A stretch of 64,000 bases of DNA from Dasypus novemcinctus (taxonomy: Eukaryota > Chordata > Mammalia > Cingulata > Dasypodidae): positions 42,156,365-42,220,364 of the forward strand of contig NC_080673.1 of assembly GCF_030445035.2 (NCBI RefSeq), in the 5' to 3' direction. Below are positions 48,371 through 59,436 of the stretch, piece by piece (within the stretch, counting starts at the first letter, position 1; each line of letters begins with the position of its first letter). The notes under the pieces are model-generated. The model worked only from the letters and a program-made list of their open reading frames with translations, was not told the origin of the DNA and searched no databases. Made by a program: the position numbers and the translations under genes.

Positions 48371-49099
48371 GAGGCGTGCGGCCTTTATTCCAAGCTGAAC
48401 TTGCAGTCTTTTAGGTCCGAAACTGTTTCTTCTGAAAAGAATGGGCTTTGGAATTAAACAGAGCAGATGTAGATTCAAATGCTGTTTTGAACAGCCTACG
48501 CTTTAACTTTTAACCTGTAAGATGGGGATCATATTAGCTACTTCATGAAGATGTTAGGATTAAATGAGTGTAAGGCCTGGGATACTGTGATGTTCTGTTT
48601 GTTGTTACGGGTGCTGGTTAGATAAGTAGCTTCACTTTCATCCAGTTTATACACTTACTATGTAGAGAGAAAGTTTAAGTTTTTTTGTTGTTTTGCTTTT
48701 GCTTTTAGTGAAGCAAACTATGCTGATTTTTGCTCTGAGGCACCATGGATCCAGTGTTCCCAGATATTTTGAATTTCCAAGAAAAGCCGGAGATGCACAT
48801 TTTTTGTGAAACCTCAAAATTTTTCAATTTTTGCAACTTATTGAAAAGAAATTTTTTTTTTAGCTATAGGGTTTTAACAAACCACATCCTGGCTAAATGT
48901 GCCAAGCTCGCCCATGTGTGTAGCCCCTGGAGAGCTTCTGTTCTACACAGCTTGGTACTTAGCCAGTGATGTATGAGTTCCTTGTCTAACTTCCCCTCTG
49001 GCAAAACATTGCACCCCAAACACCAAGAAGCGAGAACTCCCACTCCCACTGCCTCCGGCAAACTTTTTATATCCTAAGATCCCTTCCAGACCTTCTAAC
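48371..49099 (+). other. Intergenic DNA upstream of RPS3A, with MIR remnant
   Basis: 48,440-48,590 (ggctttggaattaaacagagcag ... taagatggggatcatattagc) is an antisense MIR. No gene seen upstream of RPS3A. Confidence 0.5.
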
Positions 49100-49630
49100 C
49101 CTGAACCCCTATCTTGCATGACATCCACCACCCTCCGAGACAATATTCCTAAATCTCTAATCTGATCCTGAAATCTTTTAATACAAAATCCTCAATTGCC
49201 TGCACGATGAAGTCAAAGACCTTAAGTGGGCCTACAAAACCTCCACAACTTTTCTTATCTGGCCCTACCCATTTTCATGTTTCATTTTCAGCACCTTATC
49301 CTCCATCTCGTACCCTTTTCCAGCCATCTGGAACTATTTATAATTCCCTGTACTAAACAGGCTTCTCTTGCCTTTTTCCTCATCAGCAGGCAAATACCTG
49401 TGCATTTTCAGAACAGCTCAGCTTTGTTTCTTCTTTGTATAAGAGATCGATTCCCTAGGCAAACAAGCTTTGCTTTATTCTGTTCCCAGGGCACCTAGCT
49501 CTAACTTGTTAGTTACTTGATTAAATGTCTTCCTCTCTGTGAGCAGAAGAATAGATTTTTTTTTTCTTATTTGTGCCCCATGTTTTATATAGTAGGCCCT
49601 CAAAATATTTTGTTAAATAAACAAGAGATC
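49100..49630 (+). repeat. L2 remnant
   Basis: The wording 'caattgcctgcacgatgaagtc', 'ctggccctaccca' and, at the end, 'atatagtaggccctcaaaat' with 'gttaaataaa' follows an L2 3' region. Confidence 0.6.
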
Positions 49631-51170
49631 AGGCTACATCAGTGGTGTTTCCCAGTCCTTTGGATTTTGTGGATTGTTACAAATTTTTAAAATAATTTCG
49701 AGAACCAACAGGACTGCTATTTTCAAATTTTGCCAAACTATGAAACAAAAGCAAAAAAGACTGCGATTTATTCTGAGAGTCATCTCATTTGTTTTCATTC
49801 CCGAAACACATTTATTTTGTTACCCCTCAAGCTTTCACTCTTCACTTCCTTTTTTAAATTATAAGTATTACTTTATAATTTTTTGAAAGGTAGACATTTT
49901 TGAAAGATGGCCTTTTTGGATACAGGATTCTTGGTTATCTGTGTTGTTGTTTAAGCAGTTTTATTCACATACCATACATTCATTCAAAGTGTATAATCAA
50001 TGGCTCTCCGTATAATCAGTCATCTCATTTAAAAGTATATTTTGACTCAAAATTTAAAAAATTAAGAACATATTCTCTGAACAGCCCTTTTAAGTGAATA
50101 AATTAGCTTTTATGAAAAACTATATAGACCTTATTTTTCTCATCTTACTGCAGACTGGTGAACACTCCTGACCAGGGGAAATCAATCAGTCCTTCCAAAT
50201 ATAATATTGAGTCTACTAAACTCTATGTAAAACTCTACCTATAGTAACCTTGACTAACTTTACTCCATAGATGGCAGTTCACTAGTTTTAAAACTTTCGC
50301 AGTGGAAAATGTTATAGACCCCCAGACAACTGTCACCAGAATAAAAACCAAACTTGCCTTGTTCCTGATTCCTCTTTCTGCCCAAGAGTGAAAAAGCCAC
50401 AGGGGAGATATTAATGAAGTCAGCTGCATCTGGTTTATTCTAACCATAACAGCACCTAAGGGATTCATCAGGCTTATGTATTTCAAACCACAACCTTGTT
50501 TTGTAGTAAAAGCTTTAAGAAAAATTCATATTTCCCCAATACTGTTTCATTAAATAGTGCAATCATCAGTTTTAATTTAATTATATTGAAGACAGCATAG
50601 GGGTATGTAAAATGTTTGTTGGGTCTCCAACATCTTTTTAAATATTTTTTTTATACAGCCATCTTTTAAACCTCAGATAGAATAAAATAAAGTAGAAAAA
50701 TATCAGAAATGTTATACCCAGTAAAGTATAATATTAGTTCATTAATTTTCTTTTTATTTTTGTCTAACCTATTCATTCATACATTGAACTTAAATTTTGA
50801 TTTTTATGTTTTTTATTTCTATAGACATTCAATTTAGTTCTTTTCCAATATGTCGTGTCACTTTTGAATAGTTTCTTATTTTCTGCAGCCATCTTCAAGC
50901 TTATCTTTTATATATTTAAACCACATGAGTAAATATGTTTTGCAGTCATTATCTGATAGTTCCAGTACCTGAATTCTCGGCCAGTCTGTTTCAGTTGTCT
51001 ACCTTTTGTAGACAGGTTTTCCATCATGGAGTCTACTTTTCCTTGTGTTCCAAGTTATTTTTGTGTACTGACCATTGCATTGGAAAAGTTGTTGTCGGTT
51101 TAGGATGAAAGTATCTTTGTTCAGAAAGGATATTCGTATCTTTCTGCCAGGTTCCTGCAGGCTTACCTTT
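49631..51170 (+). other. Intergenic DNA with antisense L1 scraps
   Basis: 49,950-50,040 (agcagttttattcacatacc) and 50,740-51,160 (tttctgcagccatcttcaag, gtattgaccattgc-like) are weak reversed L1 3' pieces. No gene seen. Confidence 0.4.
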
Positions 51171-51184
51171 CCAAGACTACTTTA

Positions 51185-51570
51185 CTTATTTATTAAAGAT
51201 TAATTTTTTATTTATTTCTCCCCCCCCCATTGTCTGCTCTCTGTGTCGACTTGTTCTGTGTTCTTCTGTGTCTGCTTGCACCCTCGGTGGTAACAGGAAA
51301 CTGCATCTCTTTTTTGTTGCGTCATCTTGCTACGATGGCTCTCCGCATGTGCGACACCACTCCTGGGTGGGCTGCACTTTTTTCATGCAGGGCGACTCTC
51401 CTTGCAGGGCACACTCCTTGCATGTGGGGTTGCGTGGCATGGCACTCCTTGCACACGGCAGCTCTGACGTCAGCCAGCTCACCTTATAGGTCAGGAGGCC
51501 CTGGGTATCGAACTCTGGACCCTTCCATATGGTAGGCAGATGCTCTATCAGCTGAGCCATGTCCGCTTCC
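51185..51570 (-). repeat. DAS-type SINE with perfect target duplication (antisense)
   Basis: Begins with 'tatttattaaagattaattttt', holds the reversed B box (gggtatcgaactctgg) and ends with reversed head 'gagccatgtccgcttcc'. Flanked by a perfect 14-base CCAAGACTACTTTA at 51,171-51,184 and 51,571-51,584. Confidence 0.95.
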
Positions 51571-51930
51571 CCAAGACTACTTTAAACCAAGTTTAAGGTA
51601 TTAAGCTTCCTAAACAACCAGGCTACAATTCCTTATGGGGCAGTTCAGTTCTGGATCCACCTCTTACCCTGAGAATGTAACCCATTGGGTTCCTGGCTTA
51701 TTGAGGAGAAGTTCCCCTGTTAGACTCCATAATTTCTAGGGACCCTGAGGTTGGATTTCTGTCCCTGTAACACTGTTTGTCTGAATAAATTTTCCAGTTT
51801 TCTGGAACCAAGACATATTCTTAAGGCAAAAGTAGCTTGGTATTTGTTTACCTTGTGTTTACCTAGTTTATTTCCTTTTATTCTGTTCTGTTTTGACCAG
51901 GTAATTCCTTACTAAAAAGGTAGCATTTTA

Positions 51931-52309
51931 TTTACTTATTTTTAAAAAGATTTCTTTCTTTTTCTTTCTTTCCTTCTTTCTTTCTTTCTTCCTTCCCCCC
52001 TTATTGTTTGCTCTCTGTGCCCATTCACTGTGTATTCTTCTGTGTCTGCTTGTCTTTTTAGGCAGCACTGGGAATCGATCCTGGGACATTCCAGAGCAGG
52101 AGAGAGGTGCTCAATCTCTTGAGCCACCTCAGCTCCCTGGTCTGCTGCATCTCTTATTGTGTCTTCTCTGTGTTTCTTTTTGTTGCGTCATCTTGCTGTG
52201 CCAGCTGTCCACTTGGGCCAGCTTGCTTTCACCAGGGGGCCCTGGGAATGGAACCCTGGACTTCCTATATGGTAGATGGAAGCCCATTGCTTGAGCCACA
52301 TCCACTTCC
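51931..52309 (-). repeat. DAS-type SINE, two-headed variant (antisense)
   Basis: Starts with a pure CTTT-rich reversed tail (51,950-51,995). Two reversed heads lie at about 52,120-52,136 (gagccacctcagctccc) and 52,292-52,309 (gagccacatccacttccc). Left flank AAAGGTAGCATTTT and right flank AAAGATAGCATTTT are its target duplication. Confidence 0.9.
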
Positions 52310-52323
52310 CAAAGATAGCATTT

Positions 52324-52847
52324 TTTAAAATTTTTAAATTTTTTATTTTATTTTCCCCACCCCCGCTCTCCTTTTTTTGTCATCTGTCCATTCACTGTGC
52401 GATCTTCTGTATCTATTTCTCTTTTTGTCTTTGCTTCTCGTCTTCCTCCTCTAGGCTTTACCAGGATTTGATCCTGGGCACCTCTGATGTGGAGAGAGGT
52501 TCCCCGTCAATTGCACCACCTCAGTTCCTGGTCTCTGCTATGCTTCACCTTGACTCTCCCCTTTATCACTCTTGTTGCATCATCGTCTTGCTGCGTGACT
52601 CACTTGCACAGGCACTGGCTCACTGTGTGGGCACTCGGCTTGCTGCACGGGCACTTGGCTCGCCACATGGGCACTGGCTTGCCATGCGGGCACTGGCTCA
52701 CCACGTGGGCATTTGTGTGGGCACTCAGCTTGCCATGCAGGCATGCTTTCTCTTCTTCTTTTTCACCAGGAGACCACAGGGATTGAAACCAGGTGCTTCC
52801 ATATGGTAGGTGGAGGCCTTATCACTTGAGCCACATCCACTTCCCCC
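52324..52847 (-). repeat. DAS-type SINE, long variant with an internal minisatellite (antisense)
   Basis: Directly follows the previous SINE. It has two reversed B-box regions (ggatttgatcctggg near 52,465 and gggattgaaaccagg near 52,785) and the reversed head 'gagccacatccacttcccc'. Its right flank is AGATAGCATT again. The body holds about six 19-20-base units (see 52,610-52,745). Confidence 0.9.
52610..52745 (-). repeat. Minisatellite of 19-20-base units inside the SINE
   Basis: Units such as GCACTGGCTCACTGTGTGG, GCACTTGGCTCGCCACATGG, GCACTGGCTTGCCATGCGG and GCACTGGCTCACCACGTGG follow each other. The sister SINEs at 30,969 and 58,004 have only about two. Confidence 0.85.
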
Positions 52848-53139
52848 ACAGATAGCATTAAATAGCATTTTGGTTCAGAATCTTAAGGTATTGATAAATA
52901 GGTTATTTATTTAGCTGATGGTTAGAAATATCTCCCATGGATGCAGAGACTTGAGAAAATCTTGTTTTATTATTTTAAATTTTATATTCCACATTTTATT
53001 TGTCATCCTTATAAAATAAATGCATATTTTGAAGTATCTTTATTGATGACATAATCTAAAATGTTTAAATGATATTACTAAATCCTAACCAGATTGTAGT
53101 GAAACTACTGTGCCCTCATGTTTTTTTGTTTGTTTTTTT

Positions 53140-53541
53140 AATACCATTTTTTAAAAATTTATTAATTTCTCTCCCCTTCCCCCCTCCCTAGTTGTCTGCT
53201 CTCTGTGTCCATTCATTGTGTGTTCTTCTGTGACCGCTTCTATCCTTATCAGTGGCACCAGGAATCTGTGTTTCTTTTTGTTGCATCATCTTGTTGTGTG
53301 CAGCGCCATTCTTGGGCAGGCTGCACTTTCTTTTGCGCTAGGCGGCTCTCCTTATGGGGCGCACTCCTTGCGTGTGGGGCTCCCCTACACAGGGGACACC
53401 CCTGCACGTCAGGTCACTCCTTGTGTGCATCAGCACTGCACATGGGCCAGCTCCACACGGGTCAAGGAGGCCTGGGCTTTGAACTGCGGACCTCCCATGT
53501 GGTAGGCAGACACCCTATTTCTTGGGCCAAATCTCCTTCCC
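53140..53541 (-). repeat. DAS-type SINE, full length (antisense)
   Basis: From 'taccattttttaaaaattta' through 'ctctgtgtccattcattgtg' and 'gggctttgaactgcggacc' to the reversed head 'gggccaaatctccttccc'. CCCTCAT-type direct repeats flank it. Confidence 0.92.
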
Positions 53542-53639
53542 TGCTCCCTCATTTGTAGCTGTTAGTATTTTATATTTATGAACTATTTGAAAAGTAATTT
53601 TCAATATGATTCAAAAGCCATAAAAGTGTTTAACATCAT

Positions 53640-54235
53640 CTGAATATATATCAAACGGAAATAATCCAAATGTGTAAAGATAATATTCAATCCTGAGATC
53701 AGAAGATTAGAAATAACCTAAGTGTTTTACAATAAGGAAATGGTTAAATTAAGATACATCCACTTGATAGACTATGCACCATGATAAATTATGGATATGA
53801 ACATTCTTAAGATACATGGAAAATATTTCTGATAAAGTAGTCAGTGCAGGATATAGAACTTTATGTATGCCCTAATTATATTTATGTAAAGGACAAATAC
53901 AGTGGTAAAAAGACTGGAGGAAATATATCAAATATTAGAAACTTTACTAATTTAAATCTCCCAAATTGTTTGGTAAGCCTATCCCTTCCAGACTTAGAAG
54001 AAATCAATGTAGTTGTACTAGGGTAGTATTATAGTTTTTTCTTCTGTTCTTGTCACGTTTCCTTTGATATTAAGTGTTAAGTTTATAATTTTAAATGTAA
54101 CATTATCTTGTATAATGATGATAGTTGCACAATTCTGTGACTACACTAAAAAATCTCACTGAATTGTACACTTTAAAAGGGTGAGTTTGATGGTATGTAA
54201 TGTATCTTAAGCTGTTATTTTTTGAAATTAAATAT
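53640..54235 (+). repeat. Old L1 3' fragment (sense)
   Basis: 54,118-54,205 (gatagttgcacaattctgtgac, acactttaaaagggtgagttt, gtatgtaatgtatctt) is a standard old L1 3' end; the part to its left looks related (tagactatgcaccatgataaa). Confidence 0.65.
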
Positions 54236-54312
54236 ATAACTTCTAAAGAGAATATTATTTATGAAATATCCAGTGTTTGACCATATTTTTAAATAGTCAA
54301 TCCTACAATCTT

Positions 54313-54731
54313 TTTTTTTTAAGATTTTTATTATTTTTTTTATTTCTCTCACCTTCCCCCACCCCCAGCTGTTTGCTCTCTCTGTCCATTCGTTGTGTGT
54401 TCTTCTGTGTCTGCTTGTACTATTGTCAGCGGCAGTGGGAAACTGCATCTCTTTTTTGTTGTGTCATCTTGCTGTGTCAGCTCTCCATGTGTGTATTGCC
54501 ACTCCTGGGCAGGCTGCACTTTTTCACGTGGGGCGGCTCTCCTTACAGGGTTCACTCCTTGCACGTGGGGTTCCCCTACGCAGGGACACCCCTGTGTGGC
54601 ACGGCACTCCTTGCGCACATCAGCACTGCACAAGGGTCAGCTCACCACACGGGTCAGGAGGCCTTGGGTTTGAACCCTGGACCTCCCATGTGGTAGGTGG
54701 ATGCTCTATCAGCTGAGCCAAATCCACTTCC
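54313..54731 (-). repeat. DAS-type SINE, full length, with target duplication (antisense)
   Basis: T-rich reversed tail, then body, reversed B box (gggtttgaaccctgg) and head 'gagccaaatccacttcc'. Flanked by AATCCTACAATCTT and AATCCTACACTCTT. Confidence 0.93.
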
Positions 54732-54746
54732 ACAATCCTACACTCT

Positions 54747-55380
54747 TATAATCACATATTATACTGTCTGGCTACATCGTTTGTCCTTCCAACTCTCTCC
54801 ATTGCTACCAACACACCTGTCCTCCCTGCTCATGGAGACCTCCATTCCTGTTGGTACTTCATTTTTTCCCAGTCTGTGGCACCTTCTGACCTTACTTCCT
54901 TTCCTTCCCAACCTGAAGTCCTTCGTTGTTCATCTCAACAACATACTTTCTCACCAAAATGCTGTACTTCTTTGCAGCTTATCCTCCTCCATCCCTGCCC
55001 AGGAAACTAAACCTAGTTCAATACTCAATCCACCTTCTATGCCCTCCCACTCCCTCAGTTTTTTTCACTCCTTCTTTATATATCTTCATGCCCTGTGTAG
55101 TCTTCTCCCACTTTGACTCTGGGCTTGACCACATGGTTTGCTATTGCAAGGGGACTTTAGCAACTACAAGTCAAGGAGGGGCTTTAAAAATACTGGCATC
55201 CTTGGATCTTGCTCTGTCTTTCTGCTCATTAGAATCTGAGCCTACCAGGTTAAGAAGCCTGAGCTAGCCTGCTGGAAAATGAGAGATCATTTGAACCAGC
55301 TGGTTCATTCATCATAATGTCCTCCAGGTTCATCCATGTTGTTTTATGCTTTCCAATTTTATTTCTATGTACTTTTCACT
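54747..55380 (+). other. Intergenic DNA with a C/T-rich block
   Basis: 54,760-55,120 is C/T-rich and stop-poor, giving an open frame of 139 codons, but the protein (many Ser, Leu, Pro) resembles nothing I know. 55,310-55,375 (taatgtcctccaggttcatcc) is a reversed L1 scrap. Confidence 0.4.
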
Positions 55381-55384
55381 TTTA

Positions 55385-55865
55385 TTGAGAGCATGCCAAT
55401 AATCGTGTGAGGGAGTAGGGCAGACATTATTATCTCTATTTCACAGTGACCTAAAACTCAGAGGAATTCAGTGACTTCCCTGTGTCTGCACAACTAGTAG
55501 GTAAGAAAGCTGGGATTGAAGCCATGTCAATTAATTCCAAACCCAGTTTCTTTTCCACCATGTTACATGGTTTCACAGCTTTTGAGAAGGTCTCAAAATA
55601 AAGATATATCGAGAGGATAGAGATCACTGTGCATGTAGATAATACCATTTAGTGTCTACTACATGTCAAGACCTGTGCTAGACTTCTAATGTAGACTGTC
55701 TTATTTGATCCTTACAGTAACCATAGTGGTAGGTATTATTCCCATTTACTGGTGAGATACCAAAGACAAGATAAAAGTGAACTAATCTGACCAAAGTTAC
55801 ACAACTGGTGACAGTGCAGTGCCTTGAAATGAGGTCTGACTTCAAAACCTATGTTCTTTCCTCTA
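55385..55865 (+). repeat. Two MIR elements in a row
   Basis: 55,400-55,555 (attattatctctatttcacag, cacaactagtaggtaagaaagc) and 55,650-55,860 (tgtctactacatgtcaagacc, ggtattattcccatttactgg, gttacacaactggtgac) are two separate sense MIR copies. Confidence 0.7.
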
Positions 55866-55877
55866 CCCGAAATTGTC

Positions 55878-56110
55878 CAGAGCAAAGCAAACCAGACACA
55901 AAGGACAAATACTAAATACTGTGTGGTTGCGTTACTATTAACCAAATATATTGTGTAATATAGTGGATGATTCAAAAAAAATTTTTTATTTATGCATCCA
56001 GTACATTTAATTGAGAAATGTATGTTTTTATTCACCTGTCTTTTCTTTTTCTTTTAAATTATTGTCTATATTTTCAATTATTGAATGTACAAAATAAAAT
56101 TTAAAAAATA
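55878..56110 (+). repeat. L1 3' end, sense
   Basis: Matches 35,505-35,692: 'agacacaaaggacaaatact', 'accaaatatattgtgtaata', 'attgaatgtacaaaataaa'. Ends in an A-rich tail. Confidence 0.8.
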
Positions 56111-56679
56111 CATAGAATAGTGATTATTTTCTATTGCTATTATTTCAGGCATTGAGCATACATACCGTCAACCAAGGTGATATTTAAATAACCACCTAAT
56201 ATTTCTAAGAACCTTGAAATATGAACTCAGAATGATTTTCTCTTTTTTGCTGCTTAAAAAACACAAAAATACATATTTTCTATTCTTATTCCTGTTTCTG
56301 CATTTTTCCTTCCAAGTAGTTGCTAAAATGAGAAGTGGTTTAAGTAATTTAAGCCCCTGGTAGTTACACTGGGGAAAAAAACAAAAAACAAAAAAAACTC
56401 TACAAAAGATAGAAACCTTTGTTATATTGTGGCAACGGGAGAGAAAGTTAACCTAATGAAAGTCCTAATCTAGTAGTAGAATTATTTTCATGATCTCAGT
56501 TCATTTCTTTTAGCCCTACAACAACCTCATTATTAACTGAGGAAACAGACTCAGTGATCTGGCAACTTGTTCTGAACTGCACACAGCTGTAAGTCGTGGA
56601 ACTGGAATTCAACCCAAATTTGATGGCAGAGGTTAAGCTTTTTCCTCTAACAAATTCCCATGTGACACTTATCTGCTGG
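56111..56679 (+). other. Intergenic DNA with MIR remnant
   Basis: 56,520-56,640 (caacctcattattaactgaggaaac, cacacagctgtaagtcgtgg) is a MIR. Nothing else recognised. Confidence 0.5.
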
Positions 56680-59436
56680 TTTGGGATTTAAGAACTATGG
56701 GGCAAGTCTGTTCTACTTACTATCCATTATCTCTAAATTTGTATTCAATTTGGGTTTGGAAACAGCAGCATATATTGGTGAGGGAACAAACCAGTTTGCC
56801 CCTCTTGAAACACACACCCATTTTGTGCACAAAAAAAAAAGAGCAATAAAAAGACATGAGATATATAGAAAACCAAAAAGTAAAATGGCAGGTGTATATC
56901 CAATGATTTCAATAATAACATGAAAGGTGAATGGATTAAACAATCCAATTAAAAGGCAGAGATTGTCAGGCTGGATGGAAAAAAAAAACGAGATCCAACT
57001 CTATACTGTTTGTAGGAGGTAGATTTTAGATTCAAGGATACAGACAGATGGAAAGTTGAAGGATGGAAAAAGATAAATCATGCAAACAGCAACCACAAAA
57101 AAGCTGTTGTGTCTATATTACCGTCAGACAAAATACTTTAAATTAAAAGAAAATGTTACTAGATATAAAAAGGGACATTTTATAATGATAAAAGGGAAGA
57201 CATAAAACTTATAAGCATACACACCTAAGAGAGCCCCAAAATAGATGAGGCAAACACTGACACAAATGAAGGGACAATTAAAAATAATAGTTGGAGACTT
57301 TAATATTCCACATTCAATATCATATAGAGCAACAGGGCAGAAAATAAACAAGGAAGTAGAAGATATTAGCAATACTCTAAAAGTTGCTGTTTTTAACAAG
57401 TGAACCTAATGGACATCAAAAGAGTACACCAATCCCAAAGCGGCAGAATATACTTTCTTTCAAGTGCACATGGAACATTCTCCAGGGTAGATCATATGTT
57501 AGGCCATAAAAAAAATTTCAGTAAGTTTTAAAGGATAGAAATAATACAAAGTATGTTTTCAGACCACAATAGAATGAAATTACAAATCAAAAACAGAAAG
57601 AAACTTGGGAAACTCACAATAATCAATGGCTCAAAGAATAAATAAAAATTGAGACTCCAGAAATAAACATCTATGGACAACCGGTTTTCAAAAAGGGTAC
57701 TAAGACATACAATGGAGGAAAAGAGTAGTCTGTTCAAAAAACAGTGCTGGTACAACTTGATAGCTGTATGCAAAAGAATGAAGTTACTTCATAAAAATTA
57801 ACTTAAAAATGTATCAAAGGCCTGAATGTAAGTGCTGAAACTATAAAACTCTTATGGGGCAAATATTCTTGACCTTAGATTTGCCAGTGAATTCTTAGAT
57901 ATGACCACTGACAGCACAAGCAACAAAAGGAAAAATTGAATTAGACATCATCAAAATTAAAATCTACCATGCTTCCAAGGACAATATCAAGAAAGAAAAG
58001 ACAGGGAAGTGGATGTGGCTCAATGATAGCGCTTCCACCTACTATATGGGAGGACCCAGGTTTGATCCCTGAGGCCTCCTGGTGAAAAAAAAAAAAGAAA
58101 AAGAGAAAGTGTGCCACGCAGCCAGCCAGTGCTTGTGCAGTGATCCAGTGCCCATGCAAGTGAGTCACACAGCAAGATGACGATGCAACAAAAGAGAGAC
58201 AAAGGGGAGAGTCGAGGTGAAGTGCAGCAGAAACCAGGAACTGAGGTGGTTCAGGTGACAGGGAATCTCTCTCCACATCAGAGTTCCCCAGGATCAAAAC
58301 AAATCCTGATGAACCCTAGAAGAAAAAACAAAAACAAAAACGAGAAGACAAAAAGAGAACTAGATACAGAAGATCACACAGTGAATGGACACAGACAGCA
58401 AAAACAGGAGGGTGGAGGAAGGGGGTAAGGAGGGTAAAAAGGAAGAAAAGACAACCCATGATAGAAAAGAAAATATTTGCACGTCTTATATCTGATAAAA
58501 GACTGGAAGATGGAAAATATAAAGAACTCTTAAAACCAATAGACAGATAACCCAATATAAAAATGGGCAAAGGATCTGAACAGACATTTCTTCAAAAAAG
58601 TTATTCAAATGGCCAATAACCACATGAAAAGATAATCGACATCATTAGGCAGGGAAATGCAAATCAAAATCACAGTGAAATACCACTTTACACTCACTAG
58701 GCTGGATATAATAAAGACAAGACAATAGTAGGTGTTGGGGTTAACATGGACAAAGGGGAACGCTTGTGCACTGCTGGTGGGATTGTAAAAATGGTGCAAC
58801 CCCTTGGGAAAACAGATTAGCAGTTCCTCAAACTGTTATCCATAGTGTTACTATATGACCCACCAGTTCCATTCCCAACTATATACCTAAAAGAAATGAA
58901 AACATATGTCCACACAAAAGCTTATATAGGAATGGTTATAGCACCATTATTCACAGTAGTCCAAAGGTGGTAAAAACACACACACACACAAATTTCCATC
59001 ACACATTAATGAATGTGTGAGCAAAAAATGATATATCTATACAAAGAAATATTATTCAGTCATAAAAAGGAATGAAATACTGATAAATACTATAACATGG
59101 ATGAAATTTGAAAATGTTATGCTAAGTGAAGGAAGTCAATTACAAAAGACCTTATGTCATATGATTTTATTTATATGACATGTCCGGAATAGTCAAATGC
59201 AGAGACAGGCAGTAGGTTAGTGGTTGCCTAGAGATGGGTTTAGGTTGGGGCGGGGCAGGGTGTTGGATGGTGGGGATAATAGCTAAAGAGATTTTTTAAA
59301 GGCAATTAAAGTGTTCTAAAATTGTGGTGATTGTTGCACATATCTGCAGATATACTAAATTTTTAAAAATTGTGTGATTTATATAGTTGAATGTTATATG
59401 AATTATATCTCAATAAAGCTGTTTTTAAAAAATAAG
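56680..59436 (+). mobile_element. Old L1, sense, ORF2 remnants to 3' end
   Basis: Text in the ORF2 order: 'aaaggtgaatggattaaac' (56,925), 'gttggagactttaatattcc' (57,292), 'atcatatgttaggccat' (57,490), 'aatatttgcacgtcttatatc' (58,472), 'aaatgggcaaaggatctgaac' (58,561), 'aatgtgtgagcaaaaaatg' and the 3' end 'aattatatctcaataaagctg' (59,401). Many stops. A SINE at 58,004 interrupts it, and a gap of the reverse-transcriptase region lies near 57,620. Confidence 0.85.
58004..58442 (+). repeat. DAS-type SINE, long variant, inside the old L1
   Basis: Head gggaagtggatgtggctcaatg, B box caggtttgatccctgagg, 'ggtgaaaaaaaaaaaag' after it, and the alternative body shared with 30,969 and 52,324. Flanked by perfect 11-base AAGAAAAGACA repeats (57,993-58,003 and 58,443-58,453). 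Confidence 0.93.

Noticed and set aside
48254-48457. Plus-strand frame leaving the RPS3A CpG island, possible divergent gene
   Set aside because: No recognisable protein or splice donor; CG-rich DNA is stop-poor by chance.
52276-52809. 177-codon open frame
   Set aside because: It covers the long-variant SINE and its minisatellite; no protein family is recognisable.
54697-55116. 139-codon open frame in C/T-rich DNA
   Set aside because: No domain, no splice context, low-complexity composition; nothing supports coding.
58976-58992. (CA)n tract
   Set aside because: Only about eight units inside an old L1; ordinary.
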